Part shown: piece by piece, positions 12,290 to 20,427 of the stretch
Numbering within the stretch: the stretch's first letter is position 1
Layout of the letters: the number at the start of each line of letters is the position of its first letter
Origin: Bacteroidota bacterium
Lineage (GTDB): Bacteria; Bacteroidota; Bacteroidia; B-17B0; Aurantibacillaceae
Reading direction: 5' to 3'
Length of the DNA: 43,545 nucleotides
NCBI GenBank assembly: GCA_020162035.1
Contig: JAIUNM010000025.1
Span: 1 to 43,545 of the forward strand
The notes under the pieces: model-generated
The model's database searches: none
What the model was told of the DNA's origin: nothing
What the model saw: only the letters and a program-made list of their open reading frames with translations
Translations under genes and position numbers: made by a program

Positions 12290-12297
12290 TAAATTTA
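12290..12297. promoter_or_regulatory. Palindromic -7-like element between ruvC and flippase gene
   Basis: TAAATTTA is self-complementary and fits TAnnTTTR on both strands. It lies 7 bases before the ruvC ATG and 7 bases before the TTG of the divergent gene. A TTG at 12270-12272 is a possible, slightly close (17-base) -33 partner for ruvC; I see none for the other direction. Both mRNAs would be nearly leaderless. Confidence 0.4.
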
Positions 12298-12304
12298 CTT
12301 AATT

Positions 12305-12865
12305 ATGCCATTAAATGATAGAATTATTTTAGGAATTGACCCAGGTACAGTTATTATGGGATATGGATTAATTCATATTTCAAATAACAAAGTAAATCCA
12401 ATTGGGTTAGGTGTAATTAAATTAGAAAAATACGACGATTTATCATTAAGGTTAAAAAAAATTTTTGAAAGAACAATTGGTTTAATTGAAGAATACAAAC
12501 CTGATGAGTTAGCAATTGAAGCTCCATTTTTTGGCAAAAACGTACAAAGTATGCTTAAATTAGGGAGGGCGCAAGGTGTTGCAATTGCAGCTGCTTTAAG
12601 TAAAAATATTCCAATTACAGAATACTCACCTAAAAAAATAAAAATGAGTATTACCGGAAATGGAAATGCGAGTAAAGAACAAGTTGCAGCTATGTTGCAA
12701 CAAACATTAGGCATTAAAAAAGAACAAGAATTTTTAGACGCAACTGATGCCCTAGGTGCGGCCATGTGTCATTATTACCAAAATAAAAATTTAGGAAATT
12801 CTAAAAAAAATTATACAGGTTGGAAAGCTTTTTTAAGTGATAATCCTGATAAAATAAAGAAATAA
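12305..12865 (+). CDS. ruvC: Holliday junction resolvase RuvC
   Basis: This 186-residue endonuclease cuts Holliday junctions as part of the RuvABC system. The RNase H-like fold is recognisable: [15 protein letters not shown] at 7-21 with D12, [11 protein letters not shown] at 69-79 with E72, and [13 protein letters not shown] at 144-156 with D145 and D148. These four acidic residues match the E. coli catalytic set in identity and spacing. A Lys/Asn-rich tail of about 25 residues is slightly longer than usual. It converges on mtaB with 5 bases between stops. Confidence 0.97.
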   Translation: MPLNDRIILGIDPGTVIMGYGLIHISNNKVNPIGLGVIKLEKYDDLSLRLKKIFERTIGLIEEYKPDELAIEAPFFGKNVQSMLKLGRAQGVAIAAALSKNIPITEYSPKKIKMSITGNGNASKEQVAAMLQQTLGIKKEQEFLDATDALGAAMCHYYQNKNLGNSKKNYTGWKAFLSDNPDKIKK

Positions 12866-12882
12866 TTTTTTTAAATTATTTC
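12859..12882. terminator. AT-only hairpin covering both convergent stops
   Basis: The perfect inverted repeat GAAATAATTT-TTTT-AAATTATTTC spans the stop codons of both ruvC and mtaB. It could act as a weak bidirectional terminator or protect two 3' ends. With no G/C pairs beyond the outermost one it would be weak in RNA. Confidence 0.4.
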
Positions 12883-14202
12883 AACAAGCATAATACCTTC
12901 CTCATCAAAATCGTTAAGTTTTACATTTGTAGTTAAATTGCAAAGATTTTCGTTAAATGGAGCTTTAACTTTAATGTAATTAGAAGTGAAACCATACATA
13001 AAACCATTTTTATTTTCGTGTTCAAAAATTACAACTTCGTTTTTACCTTTATGTAGTTCGTAAAATGCTCTTAATTTTTTTGCACTTAATACACGCAACA
13101 TTTTATTACGTTTTTTTCTTTCAGCAATATTTACAGTTCCTTTAAATTCTGCTGCTGGCGTGTTTACCCGTTCGCTATAAGTAAAAACGTGCAAATAACT
13201 TATATCTAATTCATTTAAAAATTGATAAGTTTCTAAAAAATGTTGTTCTGTTTCGCCAGGAAAACCAACTATTACATCAACACCAATACAACAATTTGGT
13301 AATAATGATTTTATTTTTTTTACTCTTTCGGTATATAGTTCGCGCTGGTATCTGCGCTTCATTAATCCTAAAAGTTCGTTATTACCACTTTGTAAAGGAA
13401 TATGAAAATGAGGTACAAATTTTTTTGATTTAGCAACAAACTCAATTATTTCGTCTTTTAATAAATTTGGTTCGATAGAAGAAATACGGAAACGCTCAAT
13501 CTCTTCAACTTTATCTAATTCGTTAATTAAATCTAAGAATGTATAAGTTTTCTTTTTTTTCTTTTCAGCATCTAAATATTTGCCATAACCAAAATCACCT
13601 ATATTTACGCCTGTTAACACAATTTCTTTAACACCGCTTTGTGCTATTTTATTAGCGTTTGTTACTACATTTTCGATGGTATCACTTCTACTTTTTCCAC
13701 GAGCGAGTGGAATTGTACAAAACGTACAAGTATAATCGCATCCATCTTGCACTTTTAAAAAACTTCTAGTTCTATCTCCTACGCTGTATGCATCAACAAA
13801 AAAATCTGCATCATTAATTTCGCAATTATGTACTTGAGTATGTGTTTGTTTTTGTGAGAGGTTAATATAACTAAGTAATTTAAATTTTTCGGTAGCTCCC
13901 AAAACTACATCAACGCCTTCAATATTAGATATTTCATGTGGTTTTAATTGAGCGTAACAACCAATTACAGCAACAAAAGCATCTGGGTTATGAGATAAAG
14001 CATTTTTAACAATACTTTTACATTCTTTATCTGCATTTTCGGTTACAGAGCAGGTATTAATTACATAAACATCTGCTGGTTGCGAAAAATCTCTTTTTTC
14101 AAAACCTTTTTCGTAAAATAAACGTGCAATTGTACTTGTTTCTGAAAAATTTAATTTACAGCCAAGTGTATGAAAAGCTACAGATTTACCAGAAAATTGC
14201 AT
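12871..14202 (-). CDS. mtaB: tRNA t6A37 methylthiotransferase MtaB
   Basis: This 443-residue radical-SAM enzyme adds a methylthio group to N6-threonylcarbamoyladenosine at position 37 of tRNAs. The N-terminal UPF0004 domain has cluster cysteines at C15 (HTLGCKLNFSE), C51 (INTCSV) and C82 (VIGCYAQ). The radical-SAM motif is C155-x3-C159-x2-C162 (DGCDYTCTFC). A TRAM-like segment is at the C terminus. The TLGCKLN start distinguishes MtaB from MiaB (usually TYGCQMN) and RimO. It is last in a minus-strand cluster with phaB, 51 bases downstream of it. Both iron-sulfur sites look intact. Confidence 0.93.
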   Translation of the reverse strand: MQFSGKSVAFHTLGCKLNFSETSTIARLFYEKGFEKRDFSQPADVYVINTCSVTENADKECKSIVKNALSHNPDAFVAVIGCYAQLKPHEISNIEGVDVVLGATEKFKLLSYINLSQKQTHTQVHNCEINDADFFVDAYSVGDRTRSFLKVQDGCDYTCTFCTIPLARGKSRSDTIENVVTNANKIAQSGVKEIVLTGVNIGDFGYGKYLDAEKKKKKTYTFLDLINELDKVEEIERFRISSIEPNLLKDEIIEFVAKSKKFVPHFHIPLQSGNNELLGLMKRRYQRELYTERVKKIKSLLPNCCIGVDVIVGFPGETEQHFLETYQFLNELDISYLHVFTYSERVNTPAAEFKGTVNIAERKKRNKMLRVLSAKKLRAFYELHKGKNEVVIFEHENKNGFMYGFTSNYIKVKAPFNENLCNLTTNVKLNDFDEEGIMLVEII

Positions 14203-14253
14203 TTTGCAAAATTACTGCTTTAAATTGTAACGAATAAGAAAAAAATAAAAAAT

Positions 14254-15000
14254 TTAGTAAACGTGTTGTCCACCGTTTATACTATAGTTTGCACCTGTAA
14301 TAAAGCTTGTTTCTTCGCTAGCTAAAAAACTTACTAAATGCGCTACCTCGTGTGTACCACCAAGCCTACCCATTGGAACTTGAGCTACAATTTGTGTTAA
14401 TACTTTTTCGGGTACAGCCATTACCATATCTGTGCCTATGTAACCTGGAGATATTGTATTAACTGTAATTCCGTATTTAGCTACTTCCATAGCTAAACTT
14501 TTGGTAAAACCATGCATACCGGCTTTTGCTGCACTATAATTTGTTTGGCCAAATTGCCCACGTTGCCCATTAACACTCGAAATATTTATAATTCGCCCGA
14601 ATTTACGTTCTATCATTCCGTTTAATACTTGGCGCGTACAGTTAAAAACGGAATTTAAGTTTGTATTAATTACAGCATGCCAATCTTCTACTTTCATGTT
14701 AGCTAAACGCCCATCGCGTGTTATACCTGCATTATTAACTAACGTATCAATAGGCCCAACTTTATCTTCAATTTCTTTAATCATTTTACCAGCATCTTCA
14801 TACGAACTAACATCTCCTCTATATAAATCAATATGAAAACCTTCGCTATTCATTTGTTTAGTCCATTTTTCAGCTTTTTCTTGTGTTACATAGTTTCCTA
14901 CAACTTTAAAACCATCTTTTAATAATTTTTTACACATTGCTGTACCTAAACCACCAGTTGCGCCAGTTACTAGTACAATTCTTTTGCTTGATTTATCCAT
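14254..15000 (-). CDS. phaB: Acetoacetyl-CoA reductase (PhaB type)
   Basis: This 248-residue short-chain dehydrogenase likely makes (R)-3-hydroxybutyryl-CoA from acetoacetyl-CoA with NADPH. It has the Rossmann motif TGATGGLG (12-19), NNAG (89-92), and the catalytic N114, S142, Y155 and K159. The segment ISSVNGQRGQFGQTNYSAAK (140-159) is nearly the PhaB hallmark and separates it from generic FabG. It follows the PhaJ-like gene by 6 bases. Together they connect acetoacetyl-CoA, (R)-3-hydroxybutyryl-CoA and crotonyl-CoA. No PHA synthase is in the window, so polymer formation is unproven. Confidence 0.9.
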   Translation of the reverse strand: MDKSSKRIVLVTGATGGLGTAMCKKLLKDGFKVVGNYVTQEKAEKWTKQMNSEGFHIDLYRGDVSSYEDAGKMIKEIEDKVGPIDTLVNNAGITRDGRLANMKVEDWHAVINTNLNSVFNCTRQVLNGMIERKFGRIINISSVNGQRGQFGQTNYSAAKAGMHGFTKSLAMEVAKYGITVNTISPGYIGTDMVMAVPEKVLTQIVAQVPMGRLGGTHEVAHLVSFLASEETSFITGANYSINGGQHVY

Positions 15001-15006
15001 AAAAAT

Positions 15007-15414
15007 TTATTTTATTTTATTTACATTCATTACAGTAGCCTCACCACTTGTACAAATTGTATCATTTGCTTTATCTTTAATTATTGTTTCAACAATTGCA
15101 CGATTTTTTTCTTTAACTATTTCTTTAACAGTAAAAACTGCAACGTAAGTTGTATCAACATACATTGGGCGTAAAAAATTTAAACTCTGTTTTAAGTAAA
15201 TTGTTCCTTCGCCTGGAAATAATGTGCCAAACACTTTACTAAACAAAGAAGCGCTTAACATACCGTGCATAATTGGTTTTTTAAACATTGTTGTTGCAGC
15301 ATATGCAGCATCTAAATGCACTGGATTTTTATCGCCAGTTACTTGAGCAAATTGTTCAACTTCTTTTTGCGAAAATTGAAACTCGTGTGTGTAAATTTGA
15401 TTTAATTCAATCAT
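15007..15414 (-). CDS. MaoC-like (R)-specific enoyl-CoA hydratase
   Basis: This 135-residue hotdog hydratase resembles PhaJ, which interconverts trans-2-enoyl-CoA and (R)-3-hydroxyacyl-CoA. The hydratase-2 motif is TGDKNPVHLD with catalytic D28 and H33, and a second conserved histidine at H50 (PIMHGML). The length is that of single-domain PhaJ. It sits between the PD40 protein (7 bases upstream) and phaB (6 bases downstream), indicating one operon and supporting a role in (R)-3-hydroxyacyl-CoA metabolism. A related role in fatty acid metabolism is possible. Confidence 0.88.
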   Translation of the reverse strand: MIELNQIYTHEFQFSQKEVEQFAQVTGDKNPVHLDAAYAATTMFKKPIMHGMLSASLFSKVFGTLFPGEGTIYLKQSLNFLRPMYVDTTYVAVFTVKEIVKEKNRAIVETIIKDKANDTICTSGEATVMNVNKIK

Positions 15415-15421
15415 AAATAAT

Positions 15422-17074
15422 TTATTTTTTTAATAAGTAACCTTTTTCTAAGCTAATAGTTTCTGTTGTACTTTGAGCTAAATTAATTTTTTCTGTTTGT
15501 TCTTTAAAACCTTTTTTCTTAATTGTTAGTGTATAATCACCTCCTTTTAAGGTAAAAAAATATTCTCCGTTTTCGTTTGTATTTGTACTTGCAACAACAC
15601 TGTTTTTTTCATCGGATAATACCACTTCAACATCTGGCAATCCATAACCTTCATAACCATCTCTAATTACACCTTTTAAAATACTTAAACCATTAGAAGT
15701 TTTCTTTTTACCATCTTTTTCTAATATTGCGTAATCTTTTAAATCTATTTTATATAAATCACTTTCACCTAAACCACCTTTTCTATCGCTACTTAAATAG
15801 GCAAATTTAGCATCGGCACTAATTGTTAGTTGTCCTTCTTTAGCAGAACTGTTAATTGGGTAACCTAAATTTATTGGTTTACTCCAAGTACCGTTTTCAA
15901 GAACTGTTTTAAACACATCGTAACTCCCCATACTGTTAGGACCATTACTACAAAAAAACAAAGTTTTTCCGTCTGGCGCTAAAAACATACCCGCTTCATC
16001 GTATTCTGAATTAACATTACTACCTAAATTAACAGGTTTTCCCCATTCTTTTTTATTTTTTCGTTCAACCATCCAAATATCGCTTCCACCTAAGCCCCCA
16101 TCTCTTTCGCTTGTGAAAAAATATTTTTTTCCATCACTAGATATGCATGCGCCACCTTCCCAATACGAACTCGCAATTGGTTTACCAATAGGTTCAGGTG
16201 TACGCCATTTACCATTGCTAATTTTACTTACAAATACGTCTCCTCCTCTACTTTCTTTATCTTTTAAATCATTTTTATATAAAAATATTTGTTTACCATC
16301 TGGCGAAATGCTTGTACATGCATCGTGTGCTGGTGTGTTTATTGAACCTGGCACTTCTACTGGCTTACCAAATGTTTTAGTTAAACTATCAACACTTGTA
16401 ATATAAATATCTTCAAAATATTTTCCATCACCTTCTACATCTATTTCAGAGTTTGTTGTTTTTGGTCTTCTACTTGTAAACACTAATTTTTTGCCATCAG
16501 CGGTTACACATGGGTTTTTATCATCATATGTTGAATTAATTTCTGGACCTAAATTTATAACATCAACATTTAGAGGAGAAGCCATAAGCGTTTTAGCATT
16601 AATACATTGACTGTTAAATGTATTTGCTTCTGCAATTTCTTCTTTAGGAACGTTTGGTGTTTCTATAAATTTTTTAAAATTTTCTGTTGCTAAATCAAAA
16701 TTTTCTTCGAGTTGATACACTCTACCTAAAGTTAAATAAGTACGAGGATTAAAATTCGTATTCGTTTCTATTGCTTTAGTTAATTTTTCTTTTGCTTTAT
16801 CGTATTGTTTAAGAGCGAAATGGCATTCGCCAATATAATAAAGTATTTTACTGTCGTTTGGCGAATTTCTTTCTATTTCCATTAATGTATTTAATGCCGA
16901 AATAAATAAACCACCATACATTTTTTGTTTTGCTAATACAAATTTTGCTGCATCACCCACATCCGTTACAGCATTTGTTTTTTTATCTTTTTTCTTAGCA
17001 TTGTTAGTTGTTTCTTCTTGTGCATTTGCTAAACCAATAACTAAAAATAGAGCTAAAGTGAAAATTTTTTTCAT
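15422..17074 (-). CDS. Secreted TPR/PD40 beta-propeller protein
   Basis: This 550-residue envelope protein has a signal peptide (MKKIFTLALFLVIGLANAQ), TPR-like helices (about 50-160), a series of WD40-like PD40 blades (about 175-440, with repeats such as GKKLVFTSRRP, GKKYFFTSERDGG and AKFAYLSSDRKGG) and a carboxypeptidase-regulatory-like beta-sandwich (about 455-540, GVIRDGYEGYGLPDVEV). It lacks the C-terminal OmpA domain that many Bacteroidota relatives carry, such as those near gliding/T9SS components. The composition suggests a periplasmic or surface scaffold. It is first in the operon with phaJ-like, phaB and mtaB, an unexpected pairing. The exact function is unknown. Confidence 0.85.
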   Translation of the reverse strand: MKKIFTLALFLVIGLANAQEETTNNAKKKDKKTNAVTDVGDAAKFVLAKQKMYGGLFISALNTLMEIERNSPNDSKILYYIGECHFALKQYDKAKEKLTKAIETNTNFNPRTYLTLGRVYQLEENFDLATENFKKFIETPNVPKEEIAEANTFNSQCINAKTLMASPLNVDVINLGPEINSTYDDKNPCVTADGKKLVFTSRRPKTTNSEIDVEGDGKYFEDIYITSVDSLTKTFGKPVEVPGSINTPAHDACTSISPDGKQIFLYKNDLKDKESRGGDVFVSKISNGKWRTPEPIGKPIASSYWEGGACISSDGKKYFFTSERDGGLGGSDIWMVERKNKKEWGKPVNLGSNVNSEYDEAGMFLAPDGKTLFFCSNGPNSMGSYDVFKTVLENGTWSKPINLGYPINSSAKEGQLTISADAKFAYLSSDRKGGLGESDLYKIDLKDYAILEKDGKKKTSNGLSILKGVIRDGYEGYGLPDVEVVLSDEKNSVVASTNTNENGEYFFTLKGGDYTLTIKKKGFKEQTEKINLAQSTTETISLEKGYLLKK

Positions 17075-17154
17075 TATAATACGTATTTCAATAAACTAAT
17101 GATATAAAAATACAAATTATATTGTATATTAGTTTAAAATTTTAGGAATATTAA

Positions 17155-17532
17155 ATGAAAAATAATGCGGTTGCTCTTCTTATTTTATTAATTTGTTTGT
17201 TTTTTTATAATTGCGACAAACAAGTGGGTTTAGTTGAAAAACCTAGCGCCCCTCAACCTGGAGCTTGCGACACAATTACATACAACAAGCACATACAACC
17301 AATTTTTGCTACAAGTTGTGGGCTTAGTAGTTCTGGCTGCCATTCGAGTACAGGTGGTGGTGGAGATTTTACAACTTACGCTCAAGTAAAAGCCATAGGT
17401 GAAAATGGAAAATTAAAAGCTCGAGCGTTTGATGGTGTACCAAGCATTATGCCTTTAGGTGGTCCAAAATTACCACAAAATCAATTAGATTTAATACAGT
17501 GTTGGATTAATAATAACTACAAACAACAGTAA
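17155..17532 (+). CDS. Small cytochrome c-like lipoprotein with altered heme motif
   Basis: This 125-residue protein has a signal sequence ending in a lipobox-like FFYNC with C20 as likely lipidated residue. The mature part resembles Planctomycete-type cytochrome c domains common in Bacteroidota (YNKHIQPIFATSC ... LDLIQCWIN). Instead of CxxCH the cysteines are C55 and C62 followed by H63, six residues apart, and M99 (IMPLGG) occupies the position of a distal ligand. Covalent heme attachment is therefore doubtful; C55-C62 might form a disulfide. It is 2 bases upstream of nadD. No redox partner is visible. Confidence 0.75.
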   Translation: MKNNAVALLILLICLFFYNCDKQVGLVEKPSAPQPGACDTITYNKHIQPIFATSCGLSSSGCHSSTGGGGDFTTYAQVKAIGENGKLKARAFDGVPSIMPLGGPKLPQNQLDLIQCWINNNYKQQ

Positions 17533-17534
17533 TA

Positions 17535-18107
17535 ATGCAAATTGGATTGTTCTTTGGTTCATTTAATCCTATTCATGTTGGACATTTAGCATTAGCAAAT
17601 TATTTTACTGAATTTGCAAATCTTAATGAAGTTTGGTTTGTTGTAAGTCCTCAAAATCCATTTAAAGAAAAGGCACAATTATTAAATCAAAATAATCGTT
17701 TGCATTTAGTAGAGTTAGCTATAAATAACCATCCAAAAATGCGAAGTAGTAATATTGAGTTTAGTTTACCACAACCAAGCTACACAGTTAACACATTAGC
17801 GCATTTAAAAGAAAAATACCCTACTTATAATTTTAGTTTAATTTTAGGAGAAGATAATCTTGAAAATTTTAATAAATGGAAAAACTACGAGTATATATTA
17901 GAAAATCACAAACTATTAGTTTATCCTAGGCCTGGTTCAATAAAAAGCATATTCCATACTCATAAAAATGTAAAATTATTAGATGCTCCATTAATTGAAA
18001 TTTCGAGTACATTTATAAGGAACGCAATAAAAGCAAATAAAGATATTAGATTTTTTGTGCCAGAAAAAGTTTGGGAAGAAATAAATGCAAGTGGATTTTA
18101 TAAGTAA
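17535..18107 (+). CDS. nadD: Nicotinate-nucleotide adenylyltransferase
   Basis: This 190-residue enzyme transfers AMP from ATP to nicotinate mononucleotide in NAD synthesis. It shows the nucleotidyltransferase signature GSFNPIHVGH (8-17; H14 and H17 of the HxGH motif) and ISSTFIR (156-162), the second conserved motif. The length is typical. It begins 2 bases after the stop of the cytochrome-like gene, so it is probably cotranscribed. It converges with the TauE/SafE gene with 4 bases between stops. Confidence 0.96.
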   Translation: MQIGLFFGSFNPIHVGHLALANYFTEFANLNEVWFVVSPQNPFKEKAQLLNQNNRLHLVELAINNHPKMRSSNIEFSLPQPSYTVNTLAHLKEKYPTYNFSLILGEDNLENFNKWKNYEYILENHKLLVYPRPGSIKSIFHTHKNVKLLDAPLIEISSTFIRNAIKANKDIRFFVPEKVWEEINASGFYK

Positions 18108-18111
18108 ATAT

Positions 18112-18885
18112 TTACACAACTCCACTGATAATAAGCAAACCCATTATAAACATAAATAGAGCAACAAACCATTTAAAAAAAGTAACACTTGTTTTTGTAA
18201 ATAATTTGTTACCAAAATAAGCGCCACAAAATGCAGAAATAACTGCAACAGATATTAAGCTATAATTTAAATTATTTGACATTGTAATATTTTGATTATA
18301 AAAAAACAAACGTGCAACATCAACCAAACAAGCTACAAATACGCCTGTTGCAATAAAAACTTTTTTATCTAAATTTAATTGAAATAAAAAAGCACTTCTA
18401 ATAGCACCTTGGTGCCCGCTTAAACCTCCAAAAAAACCACTAAGTAAGCCACCTAAAATTAAATAATTTTGGTTAAAACTAAGATTAGATATTTTTTTTG
18501 AAATTTCAATAATTGAAAATAAAATAATTAAAACCCCAACAATTAAATTTAAAAGAGTAATTTGAAAACTATGGTTAAATAGTTTGTAAACATGAATAAC
18601 TAAATCATAATTACTTATTTGGTTTAGAAGCCACGAGCCAAACAATGCAGCAAAAAATGAAGGTAAACCAAATTTTAATGCAATTGCCCAATTAATATTT
18701 TTAAAAACTAAAGTTATTTTAAATATATTGTTAAGTAAATGAACTACAGCTGTTAGTGCTAATGCAATAGGCACAGGATAAAAAATTGCAAAAACAGGAA
18801 CCAAAATTGTACCCAAACCAAACCCTGAAAAAAAAGTTAAAAATGATGCAAATAATGCGGTTAATGCAATTACTATGTATATCAT
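18112..18885 (-). CDS. TauE/SafE family permease
   Basis: This 257-residue inner-membrane protein has about eight hydrophobic helices and two homologous halves (FSGFGLGTILVPVFAIFYPV near the N terminus; LSGFFGGLSGHQGAIRSAFL in the second half), the hallmark of the sulfite exporter TauE/SafE superfamily. Members move sulfite, sulfoacetate or other small anions; the substrate is not deducible here. It overlaps the upstream kinase-like gene by 4 bases, so they are translationally coupled. No sulfur metabolism gene is nearby. Confidence 0.88.
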   Translation of the reverse strand: MIYIVIALTALFASFLTFFSGFGLGTILVPVFAIFYPVPIALALTAVVHLLNNIFKITLVFKNINWAIALKFGLPSFFAALFGSWLLNQISNYDLVIHVYKLFNHSFQITLLNLIVGVLIILFSIIEISKKISNLSFNQNYLILGGLLSGFFGGLSGHQGAIRSAFLFQLNLDKKVFIATGVFVACLVDVARLFFYNQNITMSNNLNYSLISVAVISAFCGAYFGNKLFTKTSVTFFKWFVALFMFIMGLLIISGVV

Positions 18886-19730
18886 TTGCTTGAATGAAAT
18901 CCAATTAATCCTTCTATTGGAGATTTAATTATAAGCCCAATTTCATAACCATTTTGATTTGCAACTTCAGTTAAAATATCTTTATAAATAAATCCTATAG
19001 AGCCAACAACATTAACTTTAAATTTTTTTGAATTTGTGTATTGATTAATTTGCATTTTAAAAAATGAATCGAAGCAAACTGAAACTATTTCAACTATTTG
19101 CGGATGGTTAATGTGCTTGCTTACAAACTTACTTAACGATGCTAAATATTTACTTGGCATATTTTTTTTGTAAACATTATTTAAAATTTCTTCTCTATCG
19201 TAACCATCTAATTCAAACTCATGTTTTAAATTTCGGTCTAATTTTCCGTCAAAATAATATGCCACTAATGTTTTACCTATTTGCGCCCCACTTCCATGGT
19301 CTCCCCACATATAACCAACCGATGGAACATTTTCTAAAATAGTTTTTCCATTATACAAACAACTGTTACTGCCCGTTCCTAAAATACATGCAATACCTTC
19401 ATTTTTTTTACAAAGTGCTCTAGCCGCTGCTAATAAATCGTGTTGAACAAAAATTTTACGGATATTTAAATTAAGCGTAAGTACATTTTCTAGCATAGTA
19501 CAATTATCAAATGTGCTACAACCTGCGCCATAGTAATGTAATTCTGTTATAGAATTTTGAAACTCTAGAATATGAGGCTTTAAATTATTTACTATTTCTA
19601 AACTTATTTGATCTTTGGTTTGAAAATAAGGATTAAACCCTATAGTATTTACAGTTTTTACAACTGTTTTATCGCGTAACAATACCCAATCGGTTTTAGT
19701 AGATCCGCTATCTGCAATTAACTTGTACAT
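18882..19730 (-). CDS. N-acetylglucosamine kinase-like BadF/BadG ATPase
   Basis: This 282-residue ASKHA-fold protein has the phosphate-1 loop IADSGSTKTDWVL (5-17) with the catalytic-type Asp, ILGTGSNSCLY as phosphate-2, and GYMWGDHGSGAQIGK, a segment typical of Bacteroidota N-acetylglucosamine kinases. It probably phosphorylates an amino sugar from cell-wall recycling or chitin. It starts 22 bases after the rpsP terminator stem and overlaps the TauE/SafE gene. A close alternative is a general BadF/BadG/BcrA/BcrD ATPase of unknown substrate. Confidence 0.85.
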   Translation of the reverse strand: MYKLIADSGSTKTDWVLLRDKTVVKTVNTIGFNPYFQTKDQISLEIVNNLKPHILEFQNSITELHYYGAGCSTFDNCTMLENVLTLNLNIRKIFVQHDLLAAARALCKKNEGIACILGTGSNSCLYNGKTILENVPSVGYMWGDHGSGAQIGKTLVAYYFDGKLDRNLKHEFELDGYDREEILNNVYKKNMPSKYLASLSKFVSKHINHPQIVEIVSVCFDSFFKMQINQYTNSKKFKVNVVGSIGFIYKDILTEVANQNGYEIGLIIKSPIEGLIGFHSSK

Positions 19731-19752
19731 AAATATGAAAGCAAGTAAATAA

Positions 19753-19778
19753 AAAAAACCGCTCGAAAGCGGTTTTTT
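19753..19778 (-). terminator. rpsP terminator
   Basis: AAAAAACCGCT-CGAA-AGCGGTTTTTT is an 11-bp perfect stem with tetraloop, flanked by A and T runs. It is 22 bases past the rpsP stop codon and has the form of a Rho-independent terminator, usable on either strand. Confidence 0.9.
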
Positions 19779-19799
19779 GAAAAATAAATTTAAATTTAA

Positions 19800-20309
19800 T
19801 TAAGCGTTTTCTTCAGTTGTTGCTGCAGCATCAGTGTTTTCTGTTGCAGCTGGCGTTGCTTTTGCAGCAATTTTTGCAGCTTTTGCATCATTTGCAGCTT
19901 TTTCAGCTTTTAAACGATTAGCATTAGCAGTTTTGCTATCACTACTTAATTTATCTTTTTTGTTAGATATTTTACCTTCTTTATCTTGTACCCATTTGTT
20001 AAATTTTTGTTCAACTTGGGCTTCAGTTAAAGCACCTTTTTTAACTCCATCTAATAAATGTTTTTTCATTAAAACACCTTTGTAAGATAAAATTGCTCTT
20101 GCCGTATCTGTGGGTTGAGCACCTTTTAATAACCAACTTAAAGCTTGATTAAAATTTAAATCAATACTTGCTGGGTTTGTATTAGGATTATAAATTCCTA
20201 ATTTTTCAATAAATTTTCCGTCACGTGGTGCACGACCATCCGCAACTACGATATGAAAAAAAGCTTGATCTTTTTTTCCATGTCTTTGTAGTCTAATCTT
20301 AACTGCCAT
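19800..20309 (-). CDS. rpsP: Ribosomal protein bS16 with Ala-rich extension
   Basis: Small-subunit ribosomal protein. Residues 1 to about 80 form the usual bS16 (AVKIRLQRHGKKDQAFFHIV, VADGRAPRDGKFIEKLGIYN). About 90 extra residues follow, rich in Lys then Ala, Thr and Glu (AKIAAKATPAATENTDAAAT), roughly doubling the usual 80-90 residues. Such low-complexity tails are known in Bacteroidota bS16. The gene has its own matching promoter and terminator and appears monocistronic, unlike the rpsP-rimM-trmD operon of many bacteria. Confidence 0.96.
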   Translation of the reverse strand: MAVKIRLQRHGKKDQAFFHIVVADGRAPRDGKFIEKLGIYNPNTNPASIDLNFNQALSWLLKGAQPTDTARAILSYKGVLMKKHLLDGVKKGALTEAQVEQKFNKWVQDKEGKISNKKDKLSSDSKTANANRLKAEKAANDAKAAKIAAKATPAATENTDAAATTEENA

Positions 20310-20335
20310 TGTTTATATTTTTAAAAATTGAGGGG

Positions 20336-20366
20336 CAAATATAATTAAAAGTTTGGAAACCACCAA
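20336..20366 (-). promoter_or_regulatory. rpsP promoter
   Basis: On the minus strand: TTG (20366-20364), 20 bases, then TATATTTG (20343-20336), a full consensus match. A G/C-rich CCCC discriminator follows, as at the rRNA promoters. The start near 20330 gives a leader of about 20 bases before the ATG at 20309. Confidence 0.85.
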
Positions 20367-20427
20367 AATAACAGAATTTTGTTAAATCAGTTGAAATTGT
20401 TAAATTTGTTCTCTTATAGTTTAATTT

